From positions 67,125,381 to 67,189,380 of the forward strand of contig JALJCS010000001.1 of the NCBI GenBank assembly GCA_023055355.1: a stretch of 64,000 bases of DNA. Direction: 5' to 3'. Numbering within the stretch: the stretch's first letter is position 1; every line of letters starts with the position of its first letter. The notes beneath the pieces were generated by a model. That model did no database searches. It had not been told where the DNA came from and worked only from the letters and a program-made list of their open reading frames with translations. Of the stretch, positions 42,401-54,600 are shown piece after piece. The DNA is from Agelaius tricolor. Taxonomy: Eukaryota; Chordata; Aves; Passeriformes; Icteridae. Position numbers and translations under genes: made by a program.

Positions 42401-43692
42401 CTTTTAACTTCTACTGAATTTGCAGAACGATCTTCTGAATATAAGGCTTCTTTTTGAATCTACTACATCTAATCCTGAAGTCTATTGTTGGAAAAATGTG
42501 AAGTATCTTTAAAAAAAGGGAAAGCTAGCATGCAGAATAAGATTACAAATATGCAAATATAAAGATAGAACCTTGCCTTGTTTCTAGTGCAGAAAGGGAT
42601 AACGAGACACTAATTGGATAAGCCATGCAATGGCAATAGAATCATTGACTTGAATATACCAGATTTATTGTTAAATGATGTGATGACTCTAGCATTGATA
42701 TCACGTCAAATAACAGCATTTACTTTAGCCACAGCTTCCCAGATACGACACTTATTTTTGGTTGAAAACTAATTTAGAGCAACTCTTATTTTCTACTGTT
42801 AAAAAGTCCTCCCCCTAATCATCATAAGATACTTTTCCCTACTGAAGACAAATACAGTCGCTTTTAAACTGGAATCCACAGCTTTTTGGAGGACAAACCC
42901 AAAAGTTCTACAAGACATTTTTCAGAGAGATGTTGCATGAGATAATCATACAATTCAGAGTCCACATCACAACATGGATAAATGAGTCTTTCCCTCCATA
43001 GCCCATTTCCTATCCCCAGTTTTACTTTTGTATGCAGCAGAATTACAGTGGTGGAGTATCTGCGATCTGTGGAGATCACTGTCAATGGGTGCAGAAGTCA
43101 TTTCACATGACCTCCAGCAGGAGTCCAATTTTAAATTTGTTTTTTCATCATTCAGTGCAGTATCAGCAGGGAAACTGGAAACAGGATGAAGTCTGGTCAG
43201 GCTGTCTCTCCTGAGTTCAGGAGTCCCTATCTTTCCTTGTATCTCCATATGTTTTTGTATCAGTTGTTTGGAAAGTATCTGTTTCACATATGAGTCTCTT
43301 TATATAACTCTCTTTTGGTCCTCAAAGCTTTGAATGCAAAAGCCTACTAGTAAAGTTCATAAAAAGAGTTCATCCCTCATATTCATGTGGTATTCCTCCT
43401 ATGGAGGAAGATGTCCCACAGGAAACATTGAAACTTGTGATTTGAGTCAGGTAATACAGCAAATGTCACCTATAAAACTTTGTAGCCCTGGTTTTCTGTG
43501 ACAGGGCTGACACTGCATTAGCACTTGATTAAAAGCAAGTAATTCTGACTCTCCTATGTGACAATATAATGCTTGTAAAAGTTCAATTTCAGCTAATTGA
43601 AATGAAAACTAGTCTATTACTAATATCAGGAACACTTAGGTTTTATGGACTCAAGCTTATTTTGCATAAGTGAAAGAGCATAAAAAATTTAT

Positions 43693-44095
43693 ACAGAATC
43701 ATAGAATCATTTAGATTTCACAAGACTTTAGGATCATCAAGTCCAACCATTAACTCAGCACCATGAGTGAGTCCAACCATGTTCCTAAGCACCACATCTA
43801 CAGGCCTTTTAACACCTCCGGGAATGGTGACTCCACTCCTTCCCTGGGCAGTCTGTTCCAATGCTTGACAAACCTTTTGGTAAAGAAATTTGTCCTAATA
43901 TCCAATCTAACCCTCTCCTGGTGCAATTTGAGGCCATTTCCTCTTGTATCACTCTCTACTTAGGAAAAGACACTGGAACCCACTCTAACTTCTTTTCAGG
44001 TAATTGTAGCATGAAAAAAGGTCCCCCCTGAGGCTCTTTTCTCCAGGCTAAACAAGTTCAACTACCAACTACTCCTCACAGGACTTGCACCCACC
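43693..44095 (-). mobile_element. CR1 LINE 3' fragment, best preserved copy in the window
   Basis: The plus strand is the reverse complement of a CR1 3' region for about 400 bp. It starts with the terminal repeat (cagaatcatagaatcattt), continues gatcatcaagtccaacc, ctgttccaatgcttgac, ttgtcctaatatccaatct and ttgaggccatttcctcttg, and ends near ctccaggctaaacaag and its neighbours. Orientation is minus, with the intact 3' end at left. The 66-codon plus-strand open frame here (43763-43963) is antisense to it and not a gene. Confidence 0.93.
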
Positions 44096-47000
44096 TTATG
44101 CACATGCACCCACCAAAAGAATGTTTCAAAGTTTCAATTTAAATAAATTAAAACAAAACAGCAATATTTAAAATGCCAGACTTAATAAAACAAACAAATC
44201 CCTTATTTTTAAAATGAACTCAGACAACTTTTTATTTTTTCTGGTTGTAAAAGTCTGGATTTCCCCCACTGGCACCTGTTTTTAAACATGGAAGTTTAAA
44301 AACAACTCTGTGCCAATTGTCCAAACCACAGCAGGTAGTATAGTCAATGAATGAGACTATTCAGCAGGCTGACTACATGCTCCAGTGGCTACGCTTGAAA
44401 AAGTAGCTCAGTTACACCTATTTTTGACCAAGTATTTGGAAGATTCCCCTAATTATGGGATACCAAAGGAAGCTGCATGAACTTTTTCACCTTTGGGATA
44501 GCAGAAGTGGTTCTCATTCTTTTTTTCCATGGTTTCTACTTTATTCACTGAGGTTCAGGGCACTCTGACAGAAACCTTGAGTCCAGCAAGCACAGAGGTA
44601 GAGAAAGATATTAAATAATCTAATAAAAATCAGTTAAAAAAATAGGGCATGAATTAAAAAAAAAGAATAAAAATAGTCCTCACTGGGAAAATATGACTAC
44701 TTAGCGTATTTACATTTCTATGTGAATGTTCTTTTTAAACAAGAACATCAGGTACTTACTAAAATAGAAAGAAGACTTGCAGCAATTTTTAAAGACTAAT
44801 GATCTATTTAACATATTTAAAAATAATTTTAAACATACTGTGAAATGACATGGACCTACAGAAAACAAACCTCCATCCGCCATCACTCTCAAGAAAGTCT
44901 GACTGATTTTAATCCAAATCTAATTCTTAAAGAAAATTTTCATAAACCATTGTATTGCCACAACTGGGAGTGCAATCAGCACCTACCAGAAGGCTGAAAC
45001 TGAGCATCTTCAGCTAGAATGAACTAGAAACCTCCTCATCTGGTTATGTTTAAGTAGCTCCAGAAAGAGTTTTGTGGAACTCCCTTGTCAAAATCCAAAG
45101 CAAAATCTTTGCATTTACTCAGGCTATTCAGTGACCAGGATCCTGGAAATTTTATTTTCCTGAACTGTACAACAAGTTAATGAAATACTTCTGCTCTTTT
45201 TCTTCATGCAAGTCCTGTCATCAGTTGCATGTCTACATTTTTAAACAGAACTAGTGAAAATAAAAAACTTCATATAATTAAACATTTACACTAATTAATT
45301 AGAAAAGCATTTGTGAAAGAAAGGATGAATATTTAATATATAAACCCAGCTTTGTCTTTTTAGTATCTTGAAACTGATCGGTTTTCAATTAAACCCACAT
45401 ATCTGATAGGAGTTTCAAATTAATTTATTCATTTAAACAATATTTGTTGTTTTTACATTCAGAAGCAAGGGAGGGAGAAATAAAAATGAGGGCAGAATAA
45501 GGTCAGGCAATAGGTTACCCAAGGAAAACATCTTTTCTAACACCAGTACTTCTCTTTGGTATCTTTTACTCGGTTACCAGAAATTCTCTAATGTGGGTGA
45601 GGATTGTCTTATCTTCATACAATCCTAGCGAACATGGTGATAAACAATGTAGTGCTGTTAGAGAGCAATAATCAATAATACTATTTGTCTCAGAGGACTG
45701 TTCATCAAAAATTCATGTCTGTCTCAAAGCTTTCTCTATAATCTATGTAGAACACATCTTCTCTTGAGGTTTCAACATGGTTATTCAGTGTCCCTGCAAG
45801 TTAACTCAGTCAGAATACAACTATAAATATTTAACTGGGTGTCATCTATTTAAATATATTGCTACACTAAATAGAGCTCTTGTGATCAACAGTTACTTGA
45901 GCTGAACAGAACAAACTGGTCAGCAGTCAGTTTTGCAGTGCCAGAAAAAATACACACCATCTTTCCATTACTACTTGAAAGGAGGACATTTACTCAACCA
46001 CAATTACAAGTGTTAAAAGAGTATAAGGACTTAAAGTCTATTAAAAGAGTACAACAGGACTGTAGGAGTAACAGAATTTGTTTTGCTTTGTTTGTTTAAA
46101 GAGAATTCTTTATTATATCCCAAAATATGGATATAGATAGGGCTGCACAGCCCCACACATTACCTTAACAAGCCTCTTAATTAAAAAAGACAGCATGCAT
46201 TCTAAAACTCAAAATAAATCTTATTTATTTTTCAATTAGAAAGGTAAATATTTCCTTCACCAAGATGTTTTCTAGTCCTGTGCAGTCCAAGCAGCTAGCA
46301 TTGGAATAGAAAATACCCTCCATGTAAAGAGAATGTTACAATAAATACAAAACAAACAACCAACCACCCAGATTTCCCATAGCTATCAAGATAACAAATT
46401 TTCCTTTTACCTATTCCTTTGTGTCCATTTGACTGTGGGCAATGAAAAGCTGGAACCCCTCTGTATTAGCTTGGCCCGTCAGGTTCAGTGGAACACTTTG
46501 CTGCTCTGCACTCCCATTGAGGACTTACCTGGCTGCTATAGTGGGAGGATGAGAACACTTCTCACCACGGTGTGACAGAAAGGGATAGAGGACAGCTTTA
46601 AACCACGGAGTTGACATGATTTAGGATTTTCCAAAGTGCCATAAAGCATACCACAAACTAGAAATCCAATTATTCCTTTAATTTCATGGCAGGCTTTCAA
46701 ACTTCTCGTGGAAACTCTTAAACACCTTTCTTTGAAAACTTAAAATTGGAGAATGGAGAATTCATTCACCAGAGATGGTGCTAGAAGCTATTAGAGTTCT
46801 TTGCTGTTAGAGTCCTTTCCAAAACTACCATATGTTTTGGGTACAAGCATTTGAATAGAAGAAAACTAGTCACAGATGAGGACATTCTTCAAGGTTACTT
46901 CAAGCAGGTAAGAAAATTGGACTTGAGCCAGAAGCAGCAAAAGCAGTGTCCTGTTGCTGACAATGTTTTGATTTTATATCGCCAGTAACAAATTACTCCC

Positions 47001-47522
47001 CATTTTTCAGTCTACTTTTTAAATTAAAGGAAAAATCTCCCACCAGCACATTCTTGACTCTTTCTTCACAACTGAGATTACTAATCCAAACAGAGTAAAA
47101 ACCCCTCCACAGACCAGGTTCCTTGAGTACCATTTTCTACCATAAACAGTAATTATAATCTGTAACAGCAATTTGAAGAAAAAAAGTCAGGATTAAGACT
47201 AAAGGCCAATTATTAAAAACAAGACATATTTCAAGTTTAAGTTGTGAGTTATTACTTTCAGAGAACTCTGTTATTTGAAACTAAGCTCAGTGTTTGTGCT
47301 TAGATGGTTCAAAAATTTAGATCACATACTCCAAGCCAAAACAATAAATATACTCACACTGAGTATCCTCAGCATCAAGAACATAACTGGCCAGTTCCCA
47401 GCAAGGACCTATTTCAAGCCATTCTGGAGTTTTGCTTCTCAGCTTTCTTTTTTTTATTGAAGGATGCATGACAGGGAGTGGTTTATTGTTTTATGTTTAA
47501 TTAAGACATTCTATTCCTCTTC

Positions 47523-47640
47523 CAACTCCTCAAGGAGTTGCTTGTTGTGGGACTCACTCAAAGTCACTTTGTGAGTAACTTGCAGGGTTGTGGTGGAAGT
47601 CAGTTCCCATTTCCCAAATCATGGCGTCACTTCCATGCTA
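47523..47640 (+). promoter_or_regulatory. Candidate distal enhancer of COL10A1 (inverted repeats with RUNX/AP-1/CRE-like sites)
   Basis: Seen: two adjacent inverted repeats, caactcct/aggagttg with a 2-nt spacer (47523-47540) and actcac-tc-aaag/cttt-gtgagt (47552-47576). The second contains two near matches to AP-1 (gactca and tgagtaa). A perfect RUNX core TGTGGT is at 47589-47594 and a half CRE (CGTCA) at 47625-47629. The cluster is about 3.2 kb upstream of the proposed start site. Known: RUNX2 and AP-1 sites located kilobases upstream drive COL10A1 in hypertrophic chondrocytes in mammals, and RUNX sites upstream mediate BMP response in chicken. That this cluster is such an enhancer is inference; short motifs occur by chance. 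Confidence 0.25.
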
Positions 47641-48683
47641 CACGTTTCCACTGATTCCGTGGGAGTAAGAGACTGAAGCAAAAAGGGGTTTTGGAAAGCA
47701 TGAGTAAGTGCACGCTTTCCAGCAACATTCAACAACAATCTGAACACCCAGTCAGCAAATGTCATGAAACACTGCAGACTGCTGCAAATGGTACTGGAGG
47801 CTTTGACTTCAGTACCATTCACGTGGCCCATAGAGACTATTTGGAGTCTTTATTGCAGTTAAGCTTAGGACTTCAGCTATTGCATCACCATAACATGACT
47901 ACCTTTAAATGGGAAGATGCAGCCAGCACACCACCAAAAAGAAAGTTCTGAAGTAGCAGAATGGATCAAATTTTATTCCTGACTATTACTTCCCCCTATT
48001 TGTGGGAAGGAGGGAGTGAAGACACCTTTGTTTGTAAGCAAAAACAACTTTCTAAACGTGTTACTATAAAACAAAAGCATCTGAAGGTTTGTATTTTGAG
48101 AACAGCTTTGCAAACAACCTTTCTAGTTTACAATGTGATGTTACTGTAAATAGAGATACACAAGTGTGTCTGTTGCGCATATTTTTGCAAGGGCAAATAC
48201 ATACCACAGCACACCTTTCATATGCATGCTTAGCACTAAATGCATGTTAGTGCTCTGCCAATATGAAATAGCCACAGCAACGGGGAAAATACACAAAACC
48301 TGTGAACTCCAATTCTACCTCAACTTCCCACACCCACAAAAAACAAAACCTCAAGCCAAAGAAGTGGAGTAAGATAGCACAATAGGGTGGAGCTCAGGTT
48401 AATCACAAGGACAACGGGTTTGCCTGTATATACCTTTTGACCCCACAATCATCCCTATTTATGCAGATACACATAGAGATTATTCACCTTCCTGCCCAGA
48501 AGGAGCTAAGAGGCAGGAAGTGAGGCTGCTGGGCAAATATCAGTGTGAATTATTGGTGCTTTTGTAACATAAGTGTGCCTGCTTTGGGGGTATTTATGAA
48601 TTAAGCAAGAAATTAGCACAAAACTGTTGTGTGCACGAAACTGTTGCCTGCTGTTCTTAACCAAATATTATCAAATTAGCAAC

Positions 48684-48690
48684 AACCACA
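48684..48690 (+). promoter_or_regulatory. Possible RUNX site AACCACA upstream of COL10A1
   Basis: This is a full match to the reverse RUNX consensus (TGTGGTT on the other strand), about 2.07 kb before the proposed start site, in the distance range where chicken COL10A1 is reported to carry a RUNX/BMP-responsive region. A single 7-mer is weak evidence. Confidence 0.2.
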
Positions 48691-49079
48691 CTTCCCACTG
48701 AAGACTGTATATTTAAATGCTTCAAAAAATCAAAAGCTATTTTTGGATTTATATAAACCAAAAGAGGGGCTGGAGCTGTGTTTTTTCAAGGAGGAAATAA
48801 ACTTTATGCCCATATATTTGCTACCTCTGTCAAAAGTGGAAGACTGGATCCTCATTTGAGTTTATAGAGACTAATTTTTAAAATAGAGAACCTTGAGAAG
48901 TTACACAAAAAACCTGAGGACAGAGTTTCTTTCTCTGAAAGACTAAAAGAAACCGAATACATATGTGGGGAGCAAAAATGTCATCTCAGATATGCAAATT
49001 CTCTGAAAATCACTGACCAGGTCAAGGATGGAAGCTTAATGGAGAAAGCAGGCTTTAGTCTGAAGATCCCTGCAGCAAA

Positions 49080-49320
49080 AAGGGTTATTTGCAAAAATAG
49101 TATAAGAACAGTGTCTTTTAGAGGATGGCCAGGAAGAAGAATAGAAAAAAAGAACTGTTCAACAATACATTGAATAAATTATTGCACTTATTAGTGTAAG
49201 TTAAAACATTAATCCAGTCCTCTACTAAGCAAAGGTATCAGCACAATTGGAAACAGAACAGACTTGATGGTCCACTGGTCCCTTTCAGTACAGTAACTTG
49301 TGTTCTAGGATGTTTGCCAT
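49080..49320 (+). mobile_element. Ancient CR1/L3-like LINE 3' end
   Basis: Old CR1-style phrases appear in order: atagtataagaacagtg, aggatggccaggaagaag, and near the end gacttgatggtccactggtcc, the usual last lines of ancient CR1 tails in reptiles and birds. It is strongly diverged, and the left edge is uncertain. It lies about 1.4 kb upstream of the COL10A1 start site. Confidence 0.45.
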
Positions 49321-50726
49321 AATACATAAAAGCCAGAAAGCTGAAGAGTGTGGAATTAAACAAAGACATGGAGCAGGTAAAATTCAGTCCACGTTAACCT
49401 GTCATTCCACAGGACAGCCACAGGGTTCAGGGCCACCAGCTCAGTCTTTTGGTTGGAACAGTAACAGGTGTTCCTTCTGTACCTACCATGCATGAGAATT
49501 GACAGTAATACACATTATTTATTAGTATACCTATAACTCCTACAAATTTGAATACATACATGAATATCAAAGAAATTTGCAATTGGCAGAAGTGTTTCAA
49601 TACACAGATAATTTATATGTAGGTGTTTTTTCTTAAAGGAAACTGCACTACATATTTAATTCTACAGTTTCACCCTTAATTAGAAAACTTGTTTCTTGCC
49701 TCTTACTTTAACCTTCAGTTTTAAAAGATTATTCAGAGTCACAAACAATTCAAGGACTGAGAGTTACTGCCTATTTAGGACTGAACTTCAATAAAGTGAT
49801 GCTGAATCACTGTAAGATTTATTAAAAAACAAAAGAAGTTGCAGTCTGTGGGTACAGTCCATTAAGCAAAACCAGTTTAACAAAATCTCTTAAAGAGCTA
49901 AAACTATAACCAGGTTTGATCAACACTAAAACCAGCATCAGTTTAAATTTACTAAACTGAAAGCCCCAAACACCCTGTGTAAACATTTGCAAAATAAAGC
50001 AGGGTGGATTTCAGTACATTTGTTATAACCGGAAACAATAAAGTTTTCATTCTGTAAGTAAACTCACATTTCAAGATTTCATAATACAGAAACATTACTT
50101 GCATTATATGTGTAGTAGTATACCTCAAACATGAAAACAGAAGTCTAGAGATATAATATGAAGATAATCTCCTAAAATAACTGCCTAAAAGTAATCAGGT
50201 TCTCTGACAACTCCATTACTAATACCTTAATTGATTTGAAGTTTCTCACTTGTATTCCATTGGACAATTACTCACATAAGTAGTCTTTAGTTACTCACAT
50301 AAATGCTCTCTACAAACTTTAGTGGGGTTACTCCTGAAAGTAACAGCTCACCAAAGTTCAAAATGTATAGGTCTTTCCTCAAAACATTTACAGAGAAATT
50401 TAAATGAACACTTGGAATTACTAACCTTACTTACTAGTTCATTATTTCTCCCAGTGTTACCTGTATCAATTCTTAAAACAGAGGGGCCAAAAAATTTTAG
50501 GAAAAACAAGTTATGAGCAATACAATCTCATAAATAATAAGAAATCCAATAAAATATTGAGAAAAAAACTAACAAAAAAACCCCCTTAAGAGAATCTAGG
50601 ATGACTGCCCAAAATAGCTCTCCCCCACCCCTAAAAAACACACTTATACACACACAGGTAATTACTGCTTACAGATTTTGGGGGAGGAGCTTATGTCCTG
50701 CAGTCACCCAACTAAGGGGAAAACCA
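49321..50726. other. COL10A1 5' flank
   Basis: AT-rich sequence with short C-rich (50580-50640) and CA-containing patches just before the core promoter. No CpG island, no repeat family recognised, and no upstream exon that I can support. Confidence 0.5.
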
Positions 50727-50734
50727 GATAAATA
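50727..50734 (+). promoter_or_regulatory. COL10A1: COL10A1 TATA-like box
   Basis: GATAAATA lies about 30 bases before the proposed start site near 50757-50760 (context atcatcag). A splice donor at 50852 then closes an exon of about 95 nt, the size expected for the short non-coding first exon of COL10A1. The core promoter is otherwise not CpG-rich, which fits a strongly tissue-restricted gene (hypertrophic chondrocytes). The start site is inferred; no transcript data were seen. Confidence 0.6.
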
Positions 50735-50756
50735 CTCAAGGGTGGCACTTGAAATC

Positions 50757-50851
50757 ATCAGCTTCTGCTCACTCACCAGTGGCAGAACTCCTCCTCAGTA
50801 GAGGAGGATTCACTCCTCTACCACTCTGCATTGGAGCTCCACAACGTTTTG
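50757..50851 (+). other. COL10A1: COL10A1 exon 1, 5'UTR (non-coding)
   Basis: The exon starts about 30 bases after the TATA-like box and ends at a clean donor (ttttg|gtatgt, gt at 50852). It contains no ATG. With the 15 nt of UTR in exon 2, the leader is about 110 nt and free of upstream start codons. A perfect 8-bp inverted repeat with a 4-nt loop lies at 50789-50808 (see findings). The exact 5' end could differ by several bases. Confidence 0.7.
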
Positions 50852-51494
50852 GTATGTCACAATTTTATTTTATTCTCTTTGGTTTTGAAGGTAACTTCTT
50901 CAGGATACCTGTTTTCTGTCTGGGGAGGGAAGAGGGTTGATATTTAAGGGCCAGTGAAAGCACCCTCATGCCACTGGGGCTCTTTGTAAGGCTACAGGTA
51001 AAAACCAGCTTTCAACCTTGCTGAGATTTTTGCCACTGATGGTGAAGGAACCAGGACTTCATCCTTCATTTGCTACAGCATTAGACAGAAGTAGTAAGAT
51101 CATGGAAGTGTTTACGTATTTTCACTAAAAACTTTTCTTCTTTTCAGGAGTTTTGGTATATGGAGCTCCTGAACTTACTTTGGAGGTCAAGTTAAAATAG
51201 TCACTCTTTCTGAATACTGTTGTCTTGAATAGACTGCCATCCAATCAAAATTATTCTTTTCCTAAGAGTGAGACTATTGCCTCTAATCTATCTATGCAAC
51301 AGCTCCATCATTCAAGGTGATAGCAGTGCTGATTCTATTTTTCTTAGAGCATTTTTCAAAACTAGTGAAAGCAGATGGAAGTAAGCACAAAATATTGTTA
51401 CTTTTAATACCAATATTTTAAGAAAACTCATCTCTAAAACCAGAACTTAACAGCTTTTCTTTACAACAAACTTTCTCTACCTTTTCTAACACAG
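50852..51494 (+). other. COL10A1: COL10A1 intron 1
   Basis: This 643-nt intron lies in the 5'UTR, from gt at 50852-50853 to ag at 51493-51494. The acceptor is preceded by a T/C-rich tract (ctaccttttctaacacag). It is AT-rich with no repeat that I recognise. A short first intron between the UTR exon and the signal-peptide exon is typical of this gene. Confidence 0.75.
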
Positions 51495-51509
51495 AACAAA
51501 TTTGGAAAG

Positions 51510-51648
51510 ATGCATTTACAAGTATCTTTACTGCTGCTGTTTTGTCTGAACTTTGTCCATGGTGGTGATGGGTATTTTTCTGAGCGATATCAGAAACAAT
51601 CCAGCATCAAGGGGCCACATTTTCTACCATACAATGTAAAGAGTCAAG
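51510..51648 (+). CDS. COL10A1: COL10A1 coding exon 2: signal peptide and most of NC2
   Basis: This exon encodes residues 1-46 plus the first base of the Gly-47 codon. The start ATG at 51510 has A at -3, is the first ATG of the spliced leader, and opens an 18-residue signal peptide (MHLQVSLLLLFCLNFVHG) with a leucine-rich core. The short NC2 segment follows, including GYFSERYQ and KGPHFLPYN, which are very close to chicken type X collagen. The protein is secreted by hypertrophic chondrocytes and assembles as a homotrimer in the pericellular matrix of the growth plate (family knowledge). The exon is under 60 codons, so simple ORF searches miss it. It ends at AAG|gtaagt in phase 1, which joins exactly to exon 3. 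No cysteine is present in mature NC2. Confidence 0.95.
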
Positions 51649-54600
51649 GTAAGTTTACTATTTTTTCATAATAAACTAATATAATTATTCCTAGAGGTTC
51701 AATACATGAACAAAGGCTCTTTGCTTATACTACTGATATTCAAATTTCACTAACAATTTAGGTTTATTGAAATGATTTTATTACTGCAGAAAGAATTTAC
51801 AGTGGCTCTGGAGTTGCCTCCTACTGACAAAGATGCACACCTGCCAGACAAATGTTTTGCACAATAAACACCAAAGGCATATAGAGCAGAAACAAAGCTC
51901 CAGATCTCTGCTTCAATAGTGGGAGTAACATAGCATAATTGTGTACATAATGATGTACAACATGCTAATTATTAATTTCTTGATTCAGCACTGGGGTTTC
52001 TAGCAACAGACCTGTCACCTAAAGCTTACCTACATTCAGGAAGAATTTTTACATATTTTGTCATGTTATCTGTACGCAAAACAGACCTTAGGTGTGAATT
52101 TAAATATATATATGATACATATGGGCAAATGAAGACCCATTTAAGGCCTAGAAAGACAAAATAAAATTATATATAGTTGTACAAACGTGTCATAAACTTA
52201 TATATAGTTTTTCATGAGTGATTTAAGCTTATGCTTTAATTATCAGGATAAGCACATAGTAATATAACAATTCTAGCTTCAGTATATTTTTAAAAACCCT
52301 CTTCATTGCATAAATCAGTCTTATGGCAGCTTGGACAGGCAATACATAACTGCGATGCCACATTGTTTCATCTTATTTCTGGTTATGCTCTGTGTCTCTT
52401 TAAGATGAACAGGTGGCTGTTCCTAATGTTTGAAACTATTTGAGTTCTGTTTTATTTTTCCACTCTTAGGCCAACATCTTCTTCAAAAAACTTGAACTCA
52501 AAGCTTCTGATCCATAATGACTATTCAAAATTGTCATCACTAAAATTAATAGTGAATCTTCCTTGTAAACATCCTACCTTACGTCCTGAGAATAGCATTA
52601 TTTTCTTTCAGACATCATTAGGCTATTCAAAATAGTTTTCTTTTTTTGCTGTATCTCATCCACTTTTAGTTGTAGTAATCACACTTGGGCATTAGCAAAT
52701 AAGCTTCTCTTCACTAGAAAAAGGACACAGGCAAATCTGGAGAGCAGAATTGCTACTCAGGACATTGCATCCACATTACCCTCATTCAGGTGTTTTGATT
52801 CAGAATAGGTCTGCACACAGATCCTATGGACTGTCTGATCATGAGCAGCACACATGGAGACCAAAGAAACTCTGGTCTCCTACCAGCTGGTATCAGCCCT
52901 GGCCCCATACAAATCAGCTCCAACCCACATGCTCCAAGAATCCCCACAGTGAGAAACAAGTGAGAGCAGCATGGCTGGGAACCTTACCCCCAAAATACTC
53001 TCCCAGGCTGTACCAAAATATTGTCATAGTTTCATCCCTTGTCTTATTCAGCACAAGGACTTCCTGGAACCCTAAGACTCCTGGATCAAATTTAGGTACA
53101 CGCAGATACAACAAAAATTCTCACTGAATTTAATGCTTCATTTCCTTCCCCCTTAACTTTTCTTGTGTTTTTCCATGACTTTACTCAGAATAATTTACAT
53201 ATTTATACTATTTTTAAGTGAAGTGTAATATTTACTTAGCTATCCTCTACCATACTTTACTCACTTCTCCTAATAGTGGTTCTTCTTTCCCCCTGTATAG
53301 AAAACATTTGGGAAGGGGGAAACCAGCAACAAATTAAGCAAGAATCAGGGTAGACAGAAAATAGTGTGAAAGGGGGAAATGAATTGTCCTGAGCCAAATT
53401 TTCACTTTGTATACAAACACAGAATCTAACGTGAGTGAAAATTCATATTTAGAATGAGAATGATTATATCAAAACATGAGAAGTACAAAATTCTCTCAAT
53501 TTAGGAAATGTAACAGAAGACTGTATACTAGACCTCAATAGCAGGAACAGCCTACATTTTTACAGACATGCAGTCCAGTCATTCACAAGTGCTTGACAGA
53601 TTTTGATTTGGTGAGCAAGCATTACAGAAGGACTGTTATTCCTGAGTTTGGAAAACAAGCATCCTATAGAGAGTTTTTAGAAGAATTTAAAGAGGGAAGA
53701 CTGCTGGAGATTATCACTTCTAATCTGAGATGATCTTGGAAGAATAAAACAGGAGCCTACAGAACCAAATGAATCCAGCTTTTTTCTAGTGAGTTGTTCC
53801 ATTTGCAAGTATCTGAAGTAGCAATGGCAAACTTTTCATCATAGCTTACTTTTCCAATTTCATCAACAAACACTGACTTCTATAGATATAGCTACCAATA
53901 AATTATCTTTTTGCTTTGTATAGCTTTGTCAAAAAGCAGCCTGGAACTGAAATTTCAGTCTAAACCCAAACTGGTGAGTCAGGACAACATAAAACAGACC
54001 ACACAATTTCTGTTGGCAACCAAAGCCTATCAAGGCTTCATCTAGTTCAGTGAAATTGTTTAAAAAATCTTAGTCTTGACAGCCCTCCAGAACATAGTTT
54101 TTTAACCAGTATATCTTTGGCTTGAAATATTTGAAAAGCCCAAGTTGAAAACAATAATTGAATGAAGTCTCACTATTCAGCAATGCTTAAATAAGCCATT
54201 ACTGCAGGTTATGTTAAAGTCTACATATTTAATTCAATATGTAAATGGGGTTTGATGGCACTAGAAAATGTAAAGCAATTTTGCATCAAGGTATGTGCTG
54301 AGACATGTAAAAGAGTAGCCAATCAATACTTCAATGTTCTTGGTATAAATTCTACTTCATTAATAGATTTAGCAGTCCTTTCCTCAGAGGAATAACCATT
54401 GTTTTTAGACAGCACAATTAAAATTACAATCTTAATCTAAAAGCAGCACAACTTCAGAACAATACAGCTCACAGAAAATCTCTATAACAACATGAGTGCT
54501 GACAATGCCTTTAACATCTTAGGCAAAATTGGCAGCTCTGTGAACCTAGGACTGATATTTGCATCTAAAATATGGTAAAAGTAATAAGGAGATACACTCT

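Larger units (their letters stand above)
26761..43692. other. Non-coding stretch; expected NT5DC1 intron
   Basis: Seventeen kilobases of AT-rich DNA without a recognisable exon, RNA gene or mobile element apart from short tandem and A-rich repeats. The longest open frames (32973-33335 and 31542-31877, both minus) match no family I know and fit chance. Confidence 0.45.
44096..49079. other. Non-coding region upstream of COL10A1
   Basis: No exon is proven. It contains the candidate enhancer at 47.5 kb, an 83-codon plus-strand ATG frame at 47700-47951, and a minus-strand ATG frame running into a consensus splice donor at 46529-46617. The last two are discussed in findings. Confidence 0.45.

Noticed and set aside
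52750..53127. 125-codon open frame in intron 2
   Set aside because: It opens with TTG, has no ATG in frame, lacks any family signature, and is spliced out of COL10A1.
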